Below are positions 8,689 to 19,258 of a stretch of 64,000 nt of DNA, piece by piece. Where the stretch lies: contig JASLKG010000006.1 in NCBI GenBank assembly GCA_030747695.1, positions 1 through 64,000 on the forward strand, given 5' to 3'. The notes beneath the pieces were generated by a model. That model was not told the DNA's origin. It was given only the letters and a program-made list of their open reading frames with translations, and searched no databases. The position numbers and the translations under genes are program-made. This DNA is from Candidatus Poseidoniaceae archaeon (lineage in GTDB: Archaea > Thermoplasmatota > Poseidoniia > Poseidoniales > Poseidoniaceae). Each line of letters opens with the position of its first letter. Position 1 is the first letter of the stretch.

Positions 8689-9423
8689 TTATTCACAGCC
8701 TTCTAAAGTATAACTAACTCTTGTTGTTCCTTTACCTTTGTTCTTTTTTCCAATAAATTTCATTTCCCCTATTTCCCCTAATGCCCTTACATGTGTGCCT
8801 GCACAGGGGCAGAGATCTAGATTATCTCCAATTCTTATTACTCTTAATTGCTTGACCGAGATTGGGAGTAAGTCCATATTTGTTCGATCTGGTGGCATAA
8901 TCGAGTTTATCTCATCTCGTGTCATTATGCAATCTGTAACTTGTAAATTGGTTTCCACATATTCATTTGCTTTATTGAAAATGGTCTCTATCATTTCTTC
9001 GTCGAATTTTATTGGGTTAAAATCTATTCTCGACCTATTAGTGTGTATTTGATTTCCCACCGTCCTAGCTCCGTTATACTCCTCGTAAACAATACCGCTT
9101 ACAAGATGTTGTGCGGTGTGCATACGCATGTGTGCATGTCTTCTTTTCCAATCAATCTCTCCTTGAATTGTTTCGCCAGGAGATAGGCCGTGGTCTTGGC
9201 CAACAATATGTTGTACTTCTGAGCGGCCTCGAACTTCAGTTACTTGCAATTCACCTCCATCCCAAGAAATGGTGCCTGTATCCCAATTCTGCCCTCCTCC
9301 TAGTGGGTAGAAAAGGGTTTGATCTAAAATTACTGAGGTTTCATCCACTGCTGTAACCTTTGCTGAAAAATCTGTAAGGTAACAGGCATCGATGCTTTCC
9401 ATATACAATTTATCGCTCGCCAT
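8689..9423 (-). CDS. alaX: Alanyl-tRNA editing protein AlaX
   Basis: 244 residues resembling the free-standing editing domain of alanyl-tRNA synthetase. It hydrolyses mischarged Ser-tRNA(Ala) or Gly-tRNA(Ala) in the cytoplasm. Zinc ligands are seen as HTAQH (in 'HMRMHTAQHLVSG') and CAGTH (in 'CPCAGTHVRALGEIG'); the N-terminal part has the 'FYPLGGGQNWDTG' segment typical of AlaX. Length fits the medium/large AlaX class. It lies just downstream of purQ on the same strand, probably with its own start signals. Confidence 0.9.
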   Translation of the reverse strand: MASDKLYMESIDACYLTDFSAKVTAVDETSVILDQTLFYPLGGGQNWDTGTISWDGGELQVTEVRGRSEVQHIVGQDHGLSPGETIQGEIDWKRRHAHMRMHTAQHLVSGIVYEEYNGARTVGNQIHTNRSRIDFNPIKFDEEMIETIFNKANEYVETNLQVTDCIMTRDEINSIMPPDRTNMDLLPISVKQLRVIRIGDNLDLCPCAGTHVRALGEIGEMKFIGKKNKGKGTTRVSYTLEGCE

Positions 9424-9466
9424 GTAGTACAGATGAAGAAGTTACTGAATTTATTATCTTTGTAAT

Positions 9467-10288
9467 TTATAAATTAGATTTAGCATAATTTACTGCGTTT
9501 TGGAATATCTTCATCCCTTCTCCTAATATTTCTTCTTGAATCTCTTTTCGTGTGTGGTGTGGATGTAAAAAGTTCGCATACGCTGCTTCGGGGTGTGGCA
9601 TTAACCCAAATATTAACCCGGTTGGGTCGCAAATTCCTGCAATATTTCTAATACTGCCATTTGGACAAATAGGAAAGGGTAGATCCTCGTTTGTTATTCC
9701 TTTACCGGGTTCTGTGGAAGGGTCAACATAACGTGTCACAATCTGGTGATTTTTCTCTAAAGTGTCCAAGTCTGTAATTGAAGGCATCACAAACCGGCCC
9801 TCTCCATGCCTTACTGGGCATTCAATTCTTGTGATTCCTTTGGTCCAAATGCACTTACTATTAGGGTCGAAATCCAAAGTAATCCATCTATCCTCATAGC
9901 GTCCACTATTGTTGAGGGTTAGGCTTGCACTTTGTTCAAAGTCAGGTTTTTCTCTACCAGGTAATAAACCTGTTTTTACTAATACTTGAAAGCCGTTACA
10001 AATGCCAATAATCGGTTTTCCTGCAGCGACAAATTCGGAAAGTTGTTTCCTCATTGCAAACCTCATTCGGTTACCTAATAGCCTCCCTGAGCCTAAATGG
10101 TCGCCGAATGAAAAGCCGCCTGGTACTGCAAGTATATGGAATTCAGATAGGTCTCTTTCATTATTTACAAAATTATTCACGTGGACTCTTTCGCTTTGTG
10201 CTCCTGCTAATTCAAACACCGCTGCTGTTTCTCTATCACAATTTATTCCGAAACCGAAAAGAACTGCTACTTTTGGAATATTCACCAT
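9467..10288 (-). CDS. purQ: Phosphoribosylformylglycinamidine synthase, glutaminase subunit
   Basis: Class I glutamine amidotransferase that supplies ammonia to PurL in step 4 of de novo purine synthesis. The nucleophile elbow GICNGFQ and the catalytic HPEAAY are present. The track start (10327) lies within purL; ATG 10288 ('MVNIPKVAVLFGFG') follows the purL stop by two bases and matches the family N-terminus, giving 273 residues. This is longer than the ~230-residue bacterial PurQ, through extra segments such as 'FVMPSITDLDTLEKNHQIVTRYVDPS'. Confidence 0.93.
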   Translation of the reverse strand: MVNIPKVAVLFGFGINCDRETAAVFELAGAQSERVHVNNFVNNERDLSEFHILAVPGGFSFGDHLGSGRLLGNRMRFAMRKQLSEFVAAGKPIIGICNGFQVLVKTGLLPGREKPDFEQSASLTLNNSGRYEDRWITLDFDPNSKCIWTKGITRIECPVRHGEGRFVMPSITDLDTLEKNHQIVTRYVDPSTEPGKGITNEDLPFPICPNGSIRNIAGICDPTGLIFGLMPHPEAAYANFLHPHHTRKEIQEEILGEGMKIFQNAVNYAKSNL

Positions 10289-10290
10289 TA

Positions 10291-13200
10291 TTAGTTGCCT
10301 CCAGTCATGTCCAAGCTGTTCTTCCAAACAGAGGCCATCTCCTCTGTATTTGCTTCAATTATTAGTTCATCCCCATCCCATATGAGTAAGTTGTCGCCAT
10401 CTGTAGTTTCTCCCATATATGTTAGGTTGTGGCCTTTCATCATAGCAAGGAATCTTTCACGGTTTTCTTGTTTAACGCCGACAATAATTCGTCCTAACGA
10501 TTCTCCCCATAGTCTTCCCCACAAATCGGCATTTCCGGGCCCATCGATATCTATTTCTGCGCCGCATCTACCCCCGATGCACATTTCTGCAATCGCAATG
10601 GCAACTCCTCCTTCGCTACAATCGTGGGCAGTTCTAATAAGGCCATTTTGTATTGCTTTGGTTAGAGATTTATAGGATGCTAAATTTATTTCAGGATAAG
10701 GAAGTTGTGGGACTGTTCCTCCTATTCCATTAGCTTCGTTCGATTCTTTAAGCATGAATGAAATTTCGCTAGCACCTAATTCTTGTTTAGATTCGCCAAG
10801 GAGATAAATACTCTCCCCTGGTTTGAGGTCGGAGGTTGTGGTGTATCGTACGTCTGGGTGGTTTCCAAATAAAGAAAAGAGAAGTGTTGGAGGAATTGAA
10901 ATTTTATTTTCTCCCGTGCCATAATCGTTTTTCATTGAGTCTTTGCCTGAAATACAAGGAACGAAATATGCTCTACAAATCCGTTCTAATTCTCGGTTAG
11001 CTCGGACTAATTGTGCCAATTTGAATTTGCCATCGGGTGTTTTTGCACTTTCAATAGGATCTGGCCAGCAAAAGTTGTCTAATCCTGCGATTTTAGATAA
11101 GTCTGCTCCCGCGCATACTGCGTTCCTCATCGCCTCATCTACTGCTGCGGCAGCCATTGCTCCAGCATCGATATCACTGTAACGCGGAGATATTCCATTT
11201 GAGACTACAAGACCGCGTGTAGAGCCGTGAATTGGGGCTAGTACTCCTGCGTCACCAGGGCCATCATTTTCAATCCCGACAAAGGGTTTAACTGCTGTTT
11301 GTGCAATTACTTCGTGATCATATTGTCTGACCCATGTTTCCTTTGAAGCAATGTTTGGCCGTGATAGCATTCGCATTAATAGGTCGGTATGTGAGGCGTT
11401 TGAGTGTGGTATAAATTCTTCATGTGTTGGTTTTTTCCACTCACTTTCTAGCCTGAGTTGAGGGACGCCGTCATGAAGGAATTCAATAGGTAATAATGCA
11501 ACAGTGTCATCATCATGAGTAACATGAAAAAGACCCGTATTAGTAAAATCTGCAACCCAAGTCGCTTCAACTTCGTGAAGTTTTGCTAATGCTTCGAATT
11601 TAGTTACGTCTGATTCTTTTACTGCAACCGTCATTCTCTCTTGAGATTCTGAAACTAAAATTTCCCAAGAAGAAAGTCCGGCTTGCTTTAGTGGGACTTT
11701 TCCAAGATCTATTTTGCACCCATTTGTGTATTCTGCCATTTCGCCAATACTTGATGAAAGGCCTCCTGCTCCATTATCTGTAATACATGTGATTAATCCT
11801 ATATCTCTTGCTTCAAGGATCATATCAATCATTTTCTTTTGGGTAATTGGGTCCCCTATTTGCACTGCACTAGAGGGGGATTCTTCTGTTAGTTCAAGTG
11901 ATGAAAAGGTTGCTCCATGGATTCCATCATAGCCCACGCGCCCACCTACCATATACACCCTGTCTCCCGGCTGTGGGTTTTTTTCGTGTGATTCTCGCCC
12001 GTCGGAAAGTTGTCTTGGCATTATACCTATTGTACCACAATAAACAAGTGGTTTTCCAATATAACGGTCATCGAAAACAATTGCTCCGTTAACTGTGGGG
12101 ATTCCGCTTTCATTCCCCCCTACTCTTACTCCAGCATGAACGCCGCGAAGAACTCGTGAAGGGTGAAATAAATTGTCAGGTAAATCTCCTTTCCAAGTTG
12201 GTGGTCCAAAACAAAATACATCTGTATTTGCAATTGGTCTAGCACCTAAACCTGTACCTAATATGTCTCTATTAACTCCAACTATTCCTGTCATTGCTCC
12301 ACCATATGGGTCTAATGCGCTTGGTGAATTGTGTGTCTCTGCTTTCATGCACACTGACCAATTTTCATCCCATGCGATTACTCCAGAATTATCATGAAAT
12401 ACAGAAAGAAGCCAATCGACTTCTTTTTTCATATCAAGTGTTGGAGTCATTATGTGTGTTTTAAAAAGTGAATCTATCTCTGAATTTTCACCTGTCTCTT
12501 TGTCTATATGATTAATGTGTGCCGCGAATATTTTGTGTTTACAATGTTCAGACCAAGTTTGTGCTAGACATTCTAGCTCAACATCAGTAGGGGCGTTTTG
12601 GGGTAAACCCACGGCTTCGCGGGATTTTCTAACATCTAAATTCCTATAATGAGATTGGATTGTTTGCATTTCTTCTAAGTTTAGAGCCAATAATCCTTCA
12701 TCTGATATCTTTAGTAATTCGTCATCCGATACTTCTAGATTTATTGTTGCTGGTTTTGCATAAGAACTAGGTTCTACGGGAGTATATTCTATTTTGGGAG
12801 GGGGTTGTCCTTTTGATGAAATTAAAGCTCTTTCAATCAATCCATTGTGTAGTTGTTTTGAAAGCCAATCTCCTTCAATATTAGAAGGTAGGCCTGTGAA
12901 GCCATAAGTGATGTATGTTGAAATATTGGCTTCGGGTCCTGCGTCTGGGAAAATTGTTCTAAACCCATCTAGTGCTGCTTTACCTGGATTATCGGTAACG
13001 CCTGGTTTAAATCCAATTGTAACAACCATATCTAAGGGATCGGGAAATAAGTTAATGTCATCCAAATGGAGCTTGTTTGTTGTGCTTTCTTCGATTATTG
13101 GATCTGCGAAAACATCGTCTGCTCTCTGGGCTATTTTTTCTGCATCTATTTCACTGAAAATCAAAAACCCCACTATAGAGCGTACGTTACCTATTTTAAT

Positions 13201-13305
13201 TCCGTGATCAGCCAAAAGTTGTCTTTTTACAGAGTCGCCTCGAACGTCCCTCATCCCCTCGCCACGCTTGGGTGTTGTCTCTATTCTGACGACGTTGGTA
13301 GACAT
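10291..13305 (-). CDS. purL: Phosphoribosylformylglycinamidine synthase, PurL with PurS-like N-terminus
   Basis: 1004 residues. The core is the ATP-dependent FGAM synthetase; the substrate loop 'KAETHNSPSALDPYGGAMTGIVGVNRD' and a C-terminal AIRS-like region with 'HDCSEGGVAIAIAEM' are clear. Stand-alone PurL is usually about 730 residues. The extra ~190 N-terminal residues contain two short alpha/beta segments ('VVRIETTPKRGEGMRDVRGDSV' and 'MVVTIGFKPGVTDNPGKAALDGF') that look like tandem PurS units fused to PurL. With purQ directly downstream this makes a complete FGAM synthase from two genes. PurS fusion is inference from sequence appearance and length. Confidence 0.92.
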   Translation of the reverse strand: MSTNVVRIETTPKRGEGMRDVRGDSVKRQLLADHGIKIGNVRSIVGFLIFSEIDAEKIAQRADDVFADPIIEESTTNKLHLDDINLFPDPLDMVVTIGFKPGVTDNPGKAALDGFRTIFPDAGPEANISTYITYGFTGLPSNIEGDWLSKQLHNGLIERALISSKGQPPPKIEYTPVEPSSYAKPATINLEVSDDELLKISDEGLLALNLEEMQTIQSHYRNLDVRKSREAVGLPQNAPTDVELECLAQTWSEHCKHKIFAAHINHIDKETGENSEIDSLFKTHIMTPTLDMKKEVDWLLSVFHDNSGVIAWDENWSVCMKAETHNSPSALDPYGGAMTGIVGVNRDILGTGLGARPIANTDVFCFGPPTWKGDLPDNLFHPSRVLRGVHAGVRVGGNESGIPTVNGAIVFDDRYIGKPLVYCGTIGIMPRQLSDGRESHEKNPQPGDRVYMVGGRVGYDGIHGATFSSLELTEESPSSAVQIGDPITQKKMIDMILEARDIGLITCITDNGAGGLSSSIGEMAEYTNGCKIDLGKVPLKQAGLSSWEILVSESQERMTVAVKESDVTKFEALAKLHEVEATWVADFTNTGLFHVTHDDDTVALLPIEFLHDGVPQLRLESEWKKPTHEEFIPHSNASHTDLLMRMLSRPNIASKETWVRQYDHEVIAQTAVKPFVGIENDGPGDAGVLAPIHGSTRGLVVSNGISPRYSDIDAGAMAAAAVDEAMRNAVCAGADLSKIAGLDNFCWPDPIESAKTPDGKFKLAQLVRANRELERICRAYFVPCISGKDSMKNDYGTGENKISIPPTLLFSLFGNHPDVRYTTTSDLKPGESIYLLGESKQELGASEISFMLKESNEANGIGGTVPQLPYPEINLASYKSLTKAIQNGLIRTAHDCSEGGVAIAIAEMCIGGRCGAEIDIDGPGNADLWGRLWGESLGRIIVGVKQENRERFLAMMKGHNLTYMGETTDGDNLLIWDGDELIIEANTEEMASVWKNSLDMTGGN

Positions 13306-13314
13306 TTGACCCGC

Positions 13315-13333
13315 CTGCCCCCTATGGGGGCAG
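13315..13333 (-). promoter_or_regulatory. Strong GC hairpin immediately upstream of purL
   Basis: A perfect 8-bp inverted repeat, CTGCCCCC-TAT-GGGGGCAG on the plus strand, ends nine bases before the purL start codon on the minus strand. Flanking CCGCC (13311) and GGCGG (13337) could extend it. In AT-rich DNA such a stem is conspicuous. In mRNA it would sit over the ribosome-entry region, so translational control or a protein-binding site is plausible. It could also serve as end structure for the upstream uvrA transcript. Confidence 0.5.
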
Positions 13334-13387
13334 ACCGGCGGCAGCGACTACCGTCCATGAATACTACGCTTCTAAAATAATGATTTT

Positions 13388-16303
13388 TTAATCAAAAAGT
13401 GCATCTTTCAAAAACTGTCCAGTAAAACTTTCATTGATTTGGCTAATTTCCTCAGGGGTTCCTTCTGCAATTAATTCACCACCTCTATCGCCGCCTTCTG
13501 GGCCTAGATCTATTACCCAATCTGCAGATTTTATTACATCGAGGTGGTGTTCGATTACAATAATTGTATGGCCTGTGGTTCTCAATCTAAGAAGTACATC
13601 TATCAATTGTTGAACGTCAGAAAATGAAAGGCCGGTTGTTGGTTCATCAAGAATGTACATCGTATGTTTATGAGGAGGTCTGCGTAATTCGCTAGCAAGT
13701 TTTACTCGTTGTGCCTCGCCACCAGAAAGTGTAGTAGCTGGTTGGCCCAATCGGATATATCCTAAACCCACATCATTAATTGTTGAAAGTGTACGGTGTA
13801 ATTTCCGATGATTTGAAAAAAAGTCTACTGCTTCCGATACCGGCATCTCCAATATATCGTGGATATTTTTCCCCTTCCATGTTACTTCAAGTGTTTCCCT
13901 TGTGTATCTTTTACCGTGACATATATCACAAGTAATCCAAACATCTGGTAAAAAGTTCATCTCTAATTTGATTGAGCCTCCGCCTCTGCATGCTTCACAG
14001 CGCCCTCCTTTGATATTAAATGAAAAATGACCGGGAGTGTATCCTCTCTCTTTGGATAAATTGGTTTCTGAAAATAATTTACGGATTTCATCAAAGGCTT
14101 TAGTATATGTTGCAGGATTTGATCTTGGTGTTCTTCCGATTGGAGATTGGTCGATAACGATCACTTTGTCTACCTTTTCAATTCCTTGGATTTCTTCATA
14201 TGCTCCTTGTTGTGAGTCGTTTCCTGTGAGGTGTCTTTGTAAAGCGGGCGCTAGAATACTAGAAACGAGGGATGATTTTCCTGATCCCGACACTCCCGTT
14301 ACTGCTGTAAGGCACCCTAATGGGAAATTTATGTTGAGGTTTTTTAGGTTGTTTTGTTTGGCTCCCATAACTTTGATGTGCCCTTTTGTTGCAATTGTTC
14401 TATTTTCTGGGACTGGGATTTTTTGTTTGCCTGAAAGATAGGCTCCTGTTATCGATTTTTTTGTTTTCATTGCTATTTTTGGTGGCCCATTTGCAATTAT
14501 TTGTCCCCCTTCTAGGCCAGCTCCGGGTCCCAAATCACAAAGCCAATCTGCTTGTCGTAAAGTTTCTTCATCGTGTTCAACTACAAGTAATGTATTGCCT
14601 AAATCTGATAGTTCCCTAAGTGTGCTTAATAATCGCGCATTGTCTCTCTGATGAAGCCCAATTGATGGTTCGTCTAAAACATACATAACTCCGGTTAATC
14701 GGCTGCCAATTTGTGTCGCTAATCGGATCCTTTGGCTTTCTCCGCCAGACAAGGTGTTTGCTCTTCGATCTAAAGTTAAATAATCCAATCCAACGTCATT
14801 CAAAAACGCAAGTCTTCCTTCGATTTCTTTAAGGATTTCTCGCCCTATGAATAGACTTCTCTCATCGAGTTTTTCTGCAAGATTTCCTTTACCACTCATT
14901 GAATTCATTATTTTTAATGCATCGTGTACACTTGCGGCGCCTATTTCGGGAAGTCGTTTTCCCCCAACAGTAACTTGGCGTGCTGCAGCATTCAGTTTTT
15001 CACCATTACATTCTGAGCAATCTTCGTCATTCATACATGAAATAAGTCGGCTTCGTGTTCTTTCTGATGTTGTATCTGTGTAGGTTTTTTGTAATCTAGC
15101 ATAAACTCCTTCCCAGGGTTTACTATATTTGTACTGAGAGCCTGTTTCTGAGATAAATTCAAAATGTATTATTGTAGAGCCTGAGCCATTCATTAGGATA
15201 TCTTTAGCTTCATCATCTAATTCAAAGAAGGGTACATCTGTGGGAATATTGTAATGTTTTGCGGTTTGTTCCATTAATTTACGATACCAATGTGGAGACA
15301 TAGATCGCCGCCAAGGTAGTATACACCCTTCTGATATTGTCGCTTTGCGATTTACTAACAGCTCCATGCTAAATCTGCGTTGTACCCCCAATCCTTGGCA
15401 AGAGGAGCATGCCCCTAGTGGTGAATTGAATGAAAAGACTCTTGGGCTCATTTCGGGCATGAATGCTCCGTGTTGCGGGCATGCAAATTCCTCCGACCAA
15501 ACCATTATTTGTCCGGTTTTTGTTTGTGTAGATTTTGTTCCTTCACTAAATTCAAAATTTTTCAATGGTTTTTTTATACTCTCAATAGCAACAGTTCCGC
15601 CCCCGATTTGTAGGGCTGACTCTACTCCTTCTGTTAATCTCTGGCGGCGTTCTTTAGTACAATTAAACCGATCTATTCTAACATCTATATCATGTCGTAA
15701 ATTTTTGTCAAGGTTGTGGTCTTTTTCGAAGGATTCTTCTCTGCCATTTATTCGCCCTTCTGTCCATCCCTGTTCGACTAAATTGCGGAATAAATCTGCA
15801 TGTGTACCTTTTTTATTACGGATTGCTGGACTCCATATTGCAATACCGTGTCCTTCCATATTCCACACAATGTCATCTACAATTTCTTGTATTGTTCGTC
15901 GGGCTACTTCAACTCCGCATGTTGGACAATGTGGCTTTCCTATTCTAGCCCACATTAAACGTAAATAATCCATTATTTCTGTTACTGTTGCTACTGTTGA
16001 TCTGGGATTGTGACTTCCTTGTTTTTGGTCTATCGATATAGCAGGAGATAGTCCTTCAATCCCATCACAATCTGCTTTTTTCATTTGTCCAATGAATTGT
16101 CGGGCGTATGAAGAAAGGCTCTCAACATATCTCCTTTGGCCCTCTGCATATAATGTATCAAAGGCTAAAGACGATTTTCCTGAGCCTGATACACCAGATA
16201 TTACAACAAATTTACCCCGGGGTAATTTTACATCGATGTTTTGTAAATTGTGGGTTCGAGCACCTCGAACTTCAATCCACCCGGCATCTCCTGGTTTGCC
16301 CAT
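13388..16303 (-). CDS. uvrA: Excinuclease ABC subunit A
   Basis: 971-residue full-length UvrA, the damage-sensing ATPase of nucleotide excision repair. It has two ABC modules: first Walker [10 protein letters not shown] near residue 38 with '[19 protein letters not shown]', first signature [18 protein letters not shown], second Walker [10 protein letters not shown], and second signature [16 protein letters not shown]. Zinc-binding cysteines appear as CPTC and as CEACRGGG...CDICHGKRY. UvrABC is bacterial in origin and occurs in some mesophilic archaea by transfer. No uvrB or uvrC lies in this window. Confidence 0.96.
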   Translation of the reverse strand: MGKPGDAGWIEVRGARTHNLQNIDVKLPRGKFVVISGVSGSGKSSLAFDTLYAEGQRRYVESLSSYARQFIGQMKKADCDGIEGLSPAISIDQKQGSHNPRSTVATVTEIMDYLRLMWARIGKPHCPTCGVEVARRTIQEIVDDIVWNMEGHGIAIWSPAIRNKKGTHADLFRNLVEQGWTEGRINGREESFEKDHNLDKNLRHDIDVRIDRFNCTKERRQRLTEGVESALQIGGGTVAIESIKKPLKNFEFSEGTKSTQTKTGQIMVWSEEFACPQHGAFMPEMSPRVFSFNSPLGACSSCQGLGVQRRFSMELLVNRKATISEGCILPWRRSMSPHWYRKLMEQTAKHYNIPTDVPFFELDDEAKDILMNGSGSTIIHFEFISETGSQYKYSKPWEGVYARLQKTYTDTTSERTRSRLISCMNDEDCSECNGEKLNAAARQVTVGGKRLPEIGAASVHDALKIMNSMSGKGNLAEKLDERSLFIGREILKEIEGRLAFLNDVGLDYLTLDRRANTLSGGESQRIRLATQIGSRLTGVMYVLDEPSIGLHQRDNARLLSTLRELSDLGNTLLVVEHDEETLRQADWLCDLGPGAGLEGGQIIANGPPKIAMKTKKSITGAYLSGKQKIPVPENRTIATKGHIKVMGAKQNNLKNLNINFPLGCLTAVTGVSGSGKSSLVSSILAPALQRHLTGNDSQQGAYEEIQGIEKVDKVIVIDQSPIGRTPRSNPATYTKAFDEIRKLFSETNLSKERGYTPGHFSFNIKGGRCEACRGGGSIKLEMNFLPDVWITCDICHGKRYTRETLEVTWKGKNIHDILEMPVSEAVDFFSNHRKLHRTLSTINDVGLGYIRLGQPATTLSGGEAQRVKLASELRRPPHKHTMYILDEPTTGLSFSDVQQLIDVLLRLRTTGHTIIVIEHHLDVIKSADWVIDLGPEGGDRGGELIAEGTPEEISQINESFTGQFLKDALFD

Positions 16304-16345
16304 TATTTGTCAGGGGTTAGTCAAGGGTTTTTGAGACCTTGCTTC

Positions 16346-17215
16346 TTATTCTGGCCCAAAGGGGATTGGTGCTTCAAATCTAACTGGGTCATCTGTCCTA
16401 GGATGAAGTAATTCGAGTGATGTTGCGTGTAATGCGATTCTACCAATTGGATTGCCGGTTGCTCCGTGTTGGTTGTCTCCTACTACCGGGTTGCCGATGT
16501 TGCTTAAACCGACTCTTATTTGGTGGCGCCTTCCTGTTTCTATTGTTAGTATTAGTAAACTTGCTATTTCGTCACTATCAACTAAACTCCAATGAGTTAT
16601 TGCTTCCTTAGCTTTAGGGTTTCTTTTGTTTACTGCTTTGACTTTTAAGAACTTGTCTTCTAATAACCATTCGTGTATTGTTCCTTTTTCCTTAGTGGGT
16701 TTTCCTTCAACTAAAGCATGGTAATTTCGATGTATAGATCTGTTTGCAAATTGTTCTTGTAAGTATTTTTTATTGTTTTTATTTTTAGCAAAAAGCATTA
16801 CACCAGATGTTTCCCTATCTAGCCTATGAACAATAAATGCCCATGCTTTTTTTGTGTTGTTTTGTAAGTAATTATTAACTCGTGAGTGTAATGTATCTGG
16901 TTCCATTTTATCCGTTGCGATGGATAACAATCCTGCTTGTTTGTTTACAACGATGATGTCTTCATCTTCAAAAAGAATTTTAATCCTAGAATGAGGGGTT
17001 TTCTGTGATTTTTTGATTGGTTTATCTACAACTTCTTTTTTATTTAATATTGATATTTTACTACCTTTTTTAACAATATATTTTGCTTTATGTATTATCT
17101 TTTTATCAACTAATATGCGGCCCTCTGTAAGCATTTTTCGCAATTTATTACGTTTGGAGTTTGGGAAATGGGAAGCGAGTGCTTCAATTAATTCCATATC
17201 TTCCTTAAATTGCAT
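16346..17215 (-). CDS. RluA-family RNA pseudouridine synthase
   Basis: 289 residues. The N-terminal ~60 residues look like an S4 RNA-binding domain ('RNKLRKMLTEGRILVDKKII...KGSKISIL'). The catalytic domain has the family motif HRLDRETSGVMLFAKN with the essential Asp, and later 'ETGRRHQIRVGLSNIGNPVVGD'. It isomerises uridine in rRNA or tRNA; the exact target cannot be read from sequence. It lies in a run of minus-strand genes, nine bases downstream of moeA. Confidence 0.9.
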   Translation of the reverse strand: MQFKEDMELIEALASHFPNSKRNKLRKMLTEGRILVDKKIIHKAKYIVKKGSKISILNKKEVVDKPIKKSQKTPHSRIKILFEDEDIIVVNKQAGLLSIATDKMEPDTLHSRVNNYLQNNTKKAWAFIVHRLDRETSGVMLFAKNKNNKKYLQEQFANRSIHRNYHALVEGKPTKEKGTIHEWLLEDKFLKVKAVNKRNPKAKEAITHWSLVDSDEIASLLILTIETGRRHQIRVGLSNIGNPVVGDNQHGATGNPIGRIALHATSLELLHPRTDDPVRFEAPIPFGPE

Positions 17216-17224
17216 AAATAGCCC

Positions 17225-18430
17225 TCACAAAATTATTACTTCAACTATTTCGCCAATATTGTATTTTTTATTCGGTTTTAATACTACTAAACCCTCACTA
17301 AAACTCATACTTGTTATATTTCCAGAACCCTGGTGAATTTTTTGGTGTGCGAATAATTCTCCTTCTTCGATTATTAATGAAACCCTACGTAGGGTCAAGC
17401 AATCCTTTGAATTTTTTACATTAGTAGCTAATTTCGCAACTGTTCTAAATTCAGTTGGTTCTGTTGATGATGTTGTATTTCTAATCCATGGGGCCACTAG
17501 CATCCTAAATACAATATGTGAACTTACTGGATTTCCAGGGAGTCCGAAAATGGGGGTTTTTTCCCATGTGCCAAAAAGCGGTGGGGAGCCGGGGCGGAGT
17601 TTTATTCTCCAAAAAGAGAGGTTTCCTTCTTCTTCCATTATTTTGCGTACCAGATCCCATTCTCCCATTGAAACACCCCCGCTTGTTAATATTAAATCAC
17701 ACTCTGTTGATGCTTTATTCAGTATTTTACGTAAGTCTTCAATGGTGTCTCCGACAATATTCATTCTCACAGGATTATGTCCTAGCCATTTAACAAGTCC
17801 AGCCAAACCAAAGGAATTTGATTCGTAGATTTCTCCGCGTTTTAGTTTTTCACCAGGGCTTTTTAGTTCGTTTCCTGTTGAAATTATTGCAATATTTAAT
17901 TTTCTTATTACTGGTATTGTTGAATAACCCATGGTTGCACATAAGCTGATTTTAGAAGGAGTTAGATAGGTTCCTAATTTTAATGCTACATCGCCCTTTT
18001 TCAGGTTTTCACCCTTTCTTCTAATGAAATGTTTCATCCCTTCCTGGGATAGTGTTACTAGATTTTTTTTAGTAGTGGTTAATTCAACTTGTAAAATTGA
18101 GTCTGCGCCTTTTGGTATAGGCGCTCCCGTCATTATTCTAACTGCTTGGCCCGATTTTACTGTAATGTTGTCTTCTTGGCCTGTTGCTTGTATTGTGCCT
18201 ATTATTTTCAATGTGGATGGGGGGGATGTTGTATCATAATACTTCATTGCAAAACCGTCCATTGCTGAATTGTCAAATGGGGGGTCGTTTACTTTTGATG
18301 TTAGATCTTTACCTAATATTCTCCCATAGGCTTTGTCCAATGTAATTTCTTCATAGGATTGTTTTATTTTAATTTGTGTCGAAATACGAATTGCTTCTTC
18401 AAGTGTGATGAAGGTGGGTATATCCGACAT
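17225..18430 (-). CDS. moeA: Molybdopterin molybdenumtransferase MoeA
   Basis: 401 residues. MoeA inserts molybdenum or tungsten into adenylylated molybdopterin. The family elements 'DPPFDNSAMDGFAMKY' (around residue 50), 'GQAVRIMTGAPIPKGADSI', 'IISTGNELKSPGE', 'LTSGGVSMGEWD' and 'IFGLPGNPVSS' are all present, and length is usual. Start ATG 18430. No other molybdopterin gene is adjacent, so pathway partners must be elsewhere. Confidence 0.94.
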   Translation of the reverse strand: MSDIPTFITLEEAIRISTQIKIKQSYEEITLDKAYGRILGKDLTSKVNDPPFDNSAMDGFAMKYYDTTSPPSTLKIIGTIQATGQEDNITVKSGQAVRIMTGAPIPKGADSILQVELTTTKKNLVTLSQEGMKHFIRRKGENLKKGDVALKLGTYLTPSKISLCATMGYSTIPVIRKLNIAIISTGNELKSPGEKLKRGEIYESNSFGLAGLVKWLGHNPVRMNIVGDTIEDLRKILNKASTECDLILTSGGVSMGEWDLVRKIMEEEGNLSFWRIKLRPGSPPLFGTWEKTPIFGLPGNPVSSHIVFRMLVAPWIRNTTSSTEPTEFRTVAKLATNVKNSKDCLTLRRVSLIIEEGELFAHQKIHQGSGNITSMSFSEGLVVLKPNKKYNIGEIVEVIIL

Positions 18431-18508
18431 AATACTACCAACAAATGATAGGATTTGATTATCTCTATTGTAGGTAACATAATTTTGTAATTAGTTATAG
18501 GGGGTTTT

Positions 18509-19258
18509 GTGGAATTTGTAATTCTGGGTGCGCTTTGTGTTATTGCCATGCTATATTCTAGTGTGGGACATGGTGGTGCTTCTGGTTATCTTGCGATTCT
18601 TTCTTTGACTGTGTATGGATCTATGGATTCCGCATGGTTAAAACAACATGTTTGGTGTTTAAATTTAGTTGTTGCTGCGATTGCGTTTTATTATTATAAT
18701 AAGGCTGGGTTTCACGTTTTCCGTTTGACTTTTCCGTTTATCGTATCAAGTATTCCTTGTGCAATGATTGGGGGTTACTTAGAGATTAATGGTTCGATTT
18801 ATGATGTGTTGTTATCAATAACATTAGTATGGGCTGCATATAGATTATTTTCAATAAAAGAGAATGGTGTTGGGGATGATGTGAATTTACCCTCGTTTAG
18901 TATTGCATTACCCCTGGGGGGTATTATTGGTTTTATTAGTGGAGTTGTGGGCGTGGGTGGTGGAATTTTCCTTTCCCCTATTTTATTATTAAAAAAATGG
19001 GGTAGTGCTAAGATTGTTGCAGCAACTTCTGCTTTGTTTATTTGGGTTAATTCGATGTCTGGTATAGTTGGTGCTGGTTTGTCGGGGCAACTTATTGTTG
19101 AATTTGAAGTTGTTATTCCTTTTGCTTTTTCAGTATTAGTTGGTGGTATAATAGGATCTAGGTATGGTTCTAAAATAGCTTCTCAATTAACAATAAGGCG
19201 TTTATTGGTTGTTGTATTAATAATAGCTGCAGTTAAAAAAATTATTGAAATTATTTAA
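18509..19258 (+). CDS. TauE/SafE family membrane transporter
   Basis: 249 residues with about eight hydrophobic segments. The N-terminal 'SSVGHGGASGYLAIL' and mid-protein 'ISGVVGVGGGIFLSPILLL' are the two glycine-rich repeats typical of TauE/SafE (DUF81) proteins, which export sulfite, sulfoacetate or similar organic anions. Start is GTG 18509. The stop overlaps the convergent zinc-ribbon gene by four bases. Substrate is unknown. Confidence 0.85.
   Translation: MEFVILGALCVIAMLYSSVGHGGASGYLAILSLTVYGSMDSAWLKQHVWCLNLVVAAIAFYYYNKAGFHVFRLTFPFIVSSIPCAMIGGYLEINGSIYDVLLSITLVWAAYRLFSIKENGVGDDVNLPSFSIALPLGGIIGFISGVVGVGGGIFLSPILLLKKWGSAKIVAATSALFIWVNSMSGIVGAGLSGQLIVEFEVVIPFAFSVLVGGIIGSRYGSKIASQLTIRRLLVVVLIIAAVKKIIEII

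Noticed and set aside
15345-15968. Plus-strand 207-residue ORF
   Set aside because: Lies wholly antisense to uvrA, with no recognisable motif.
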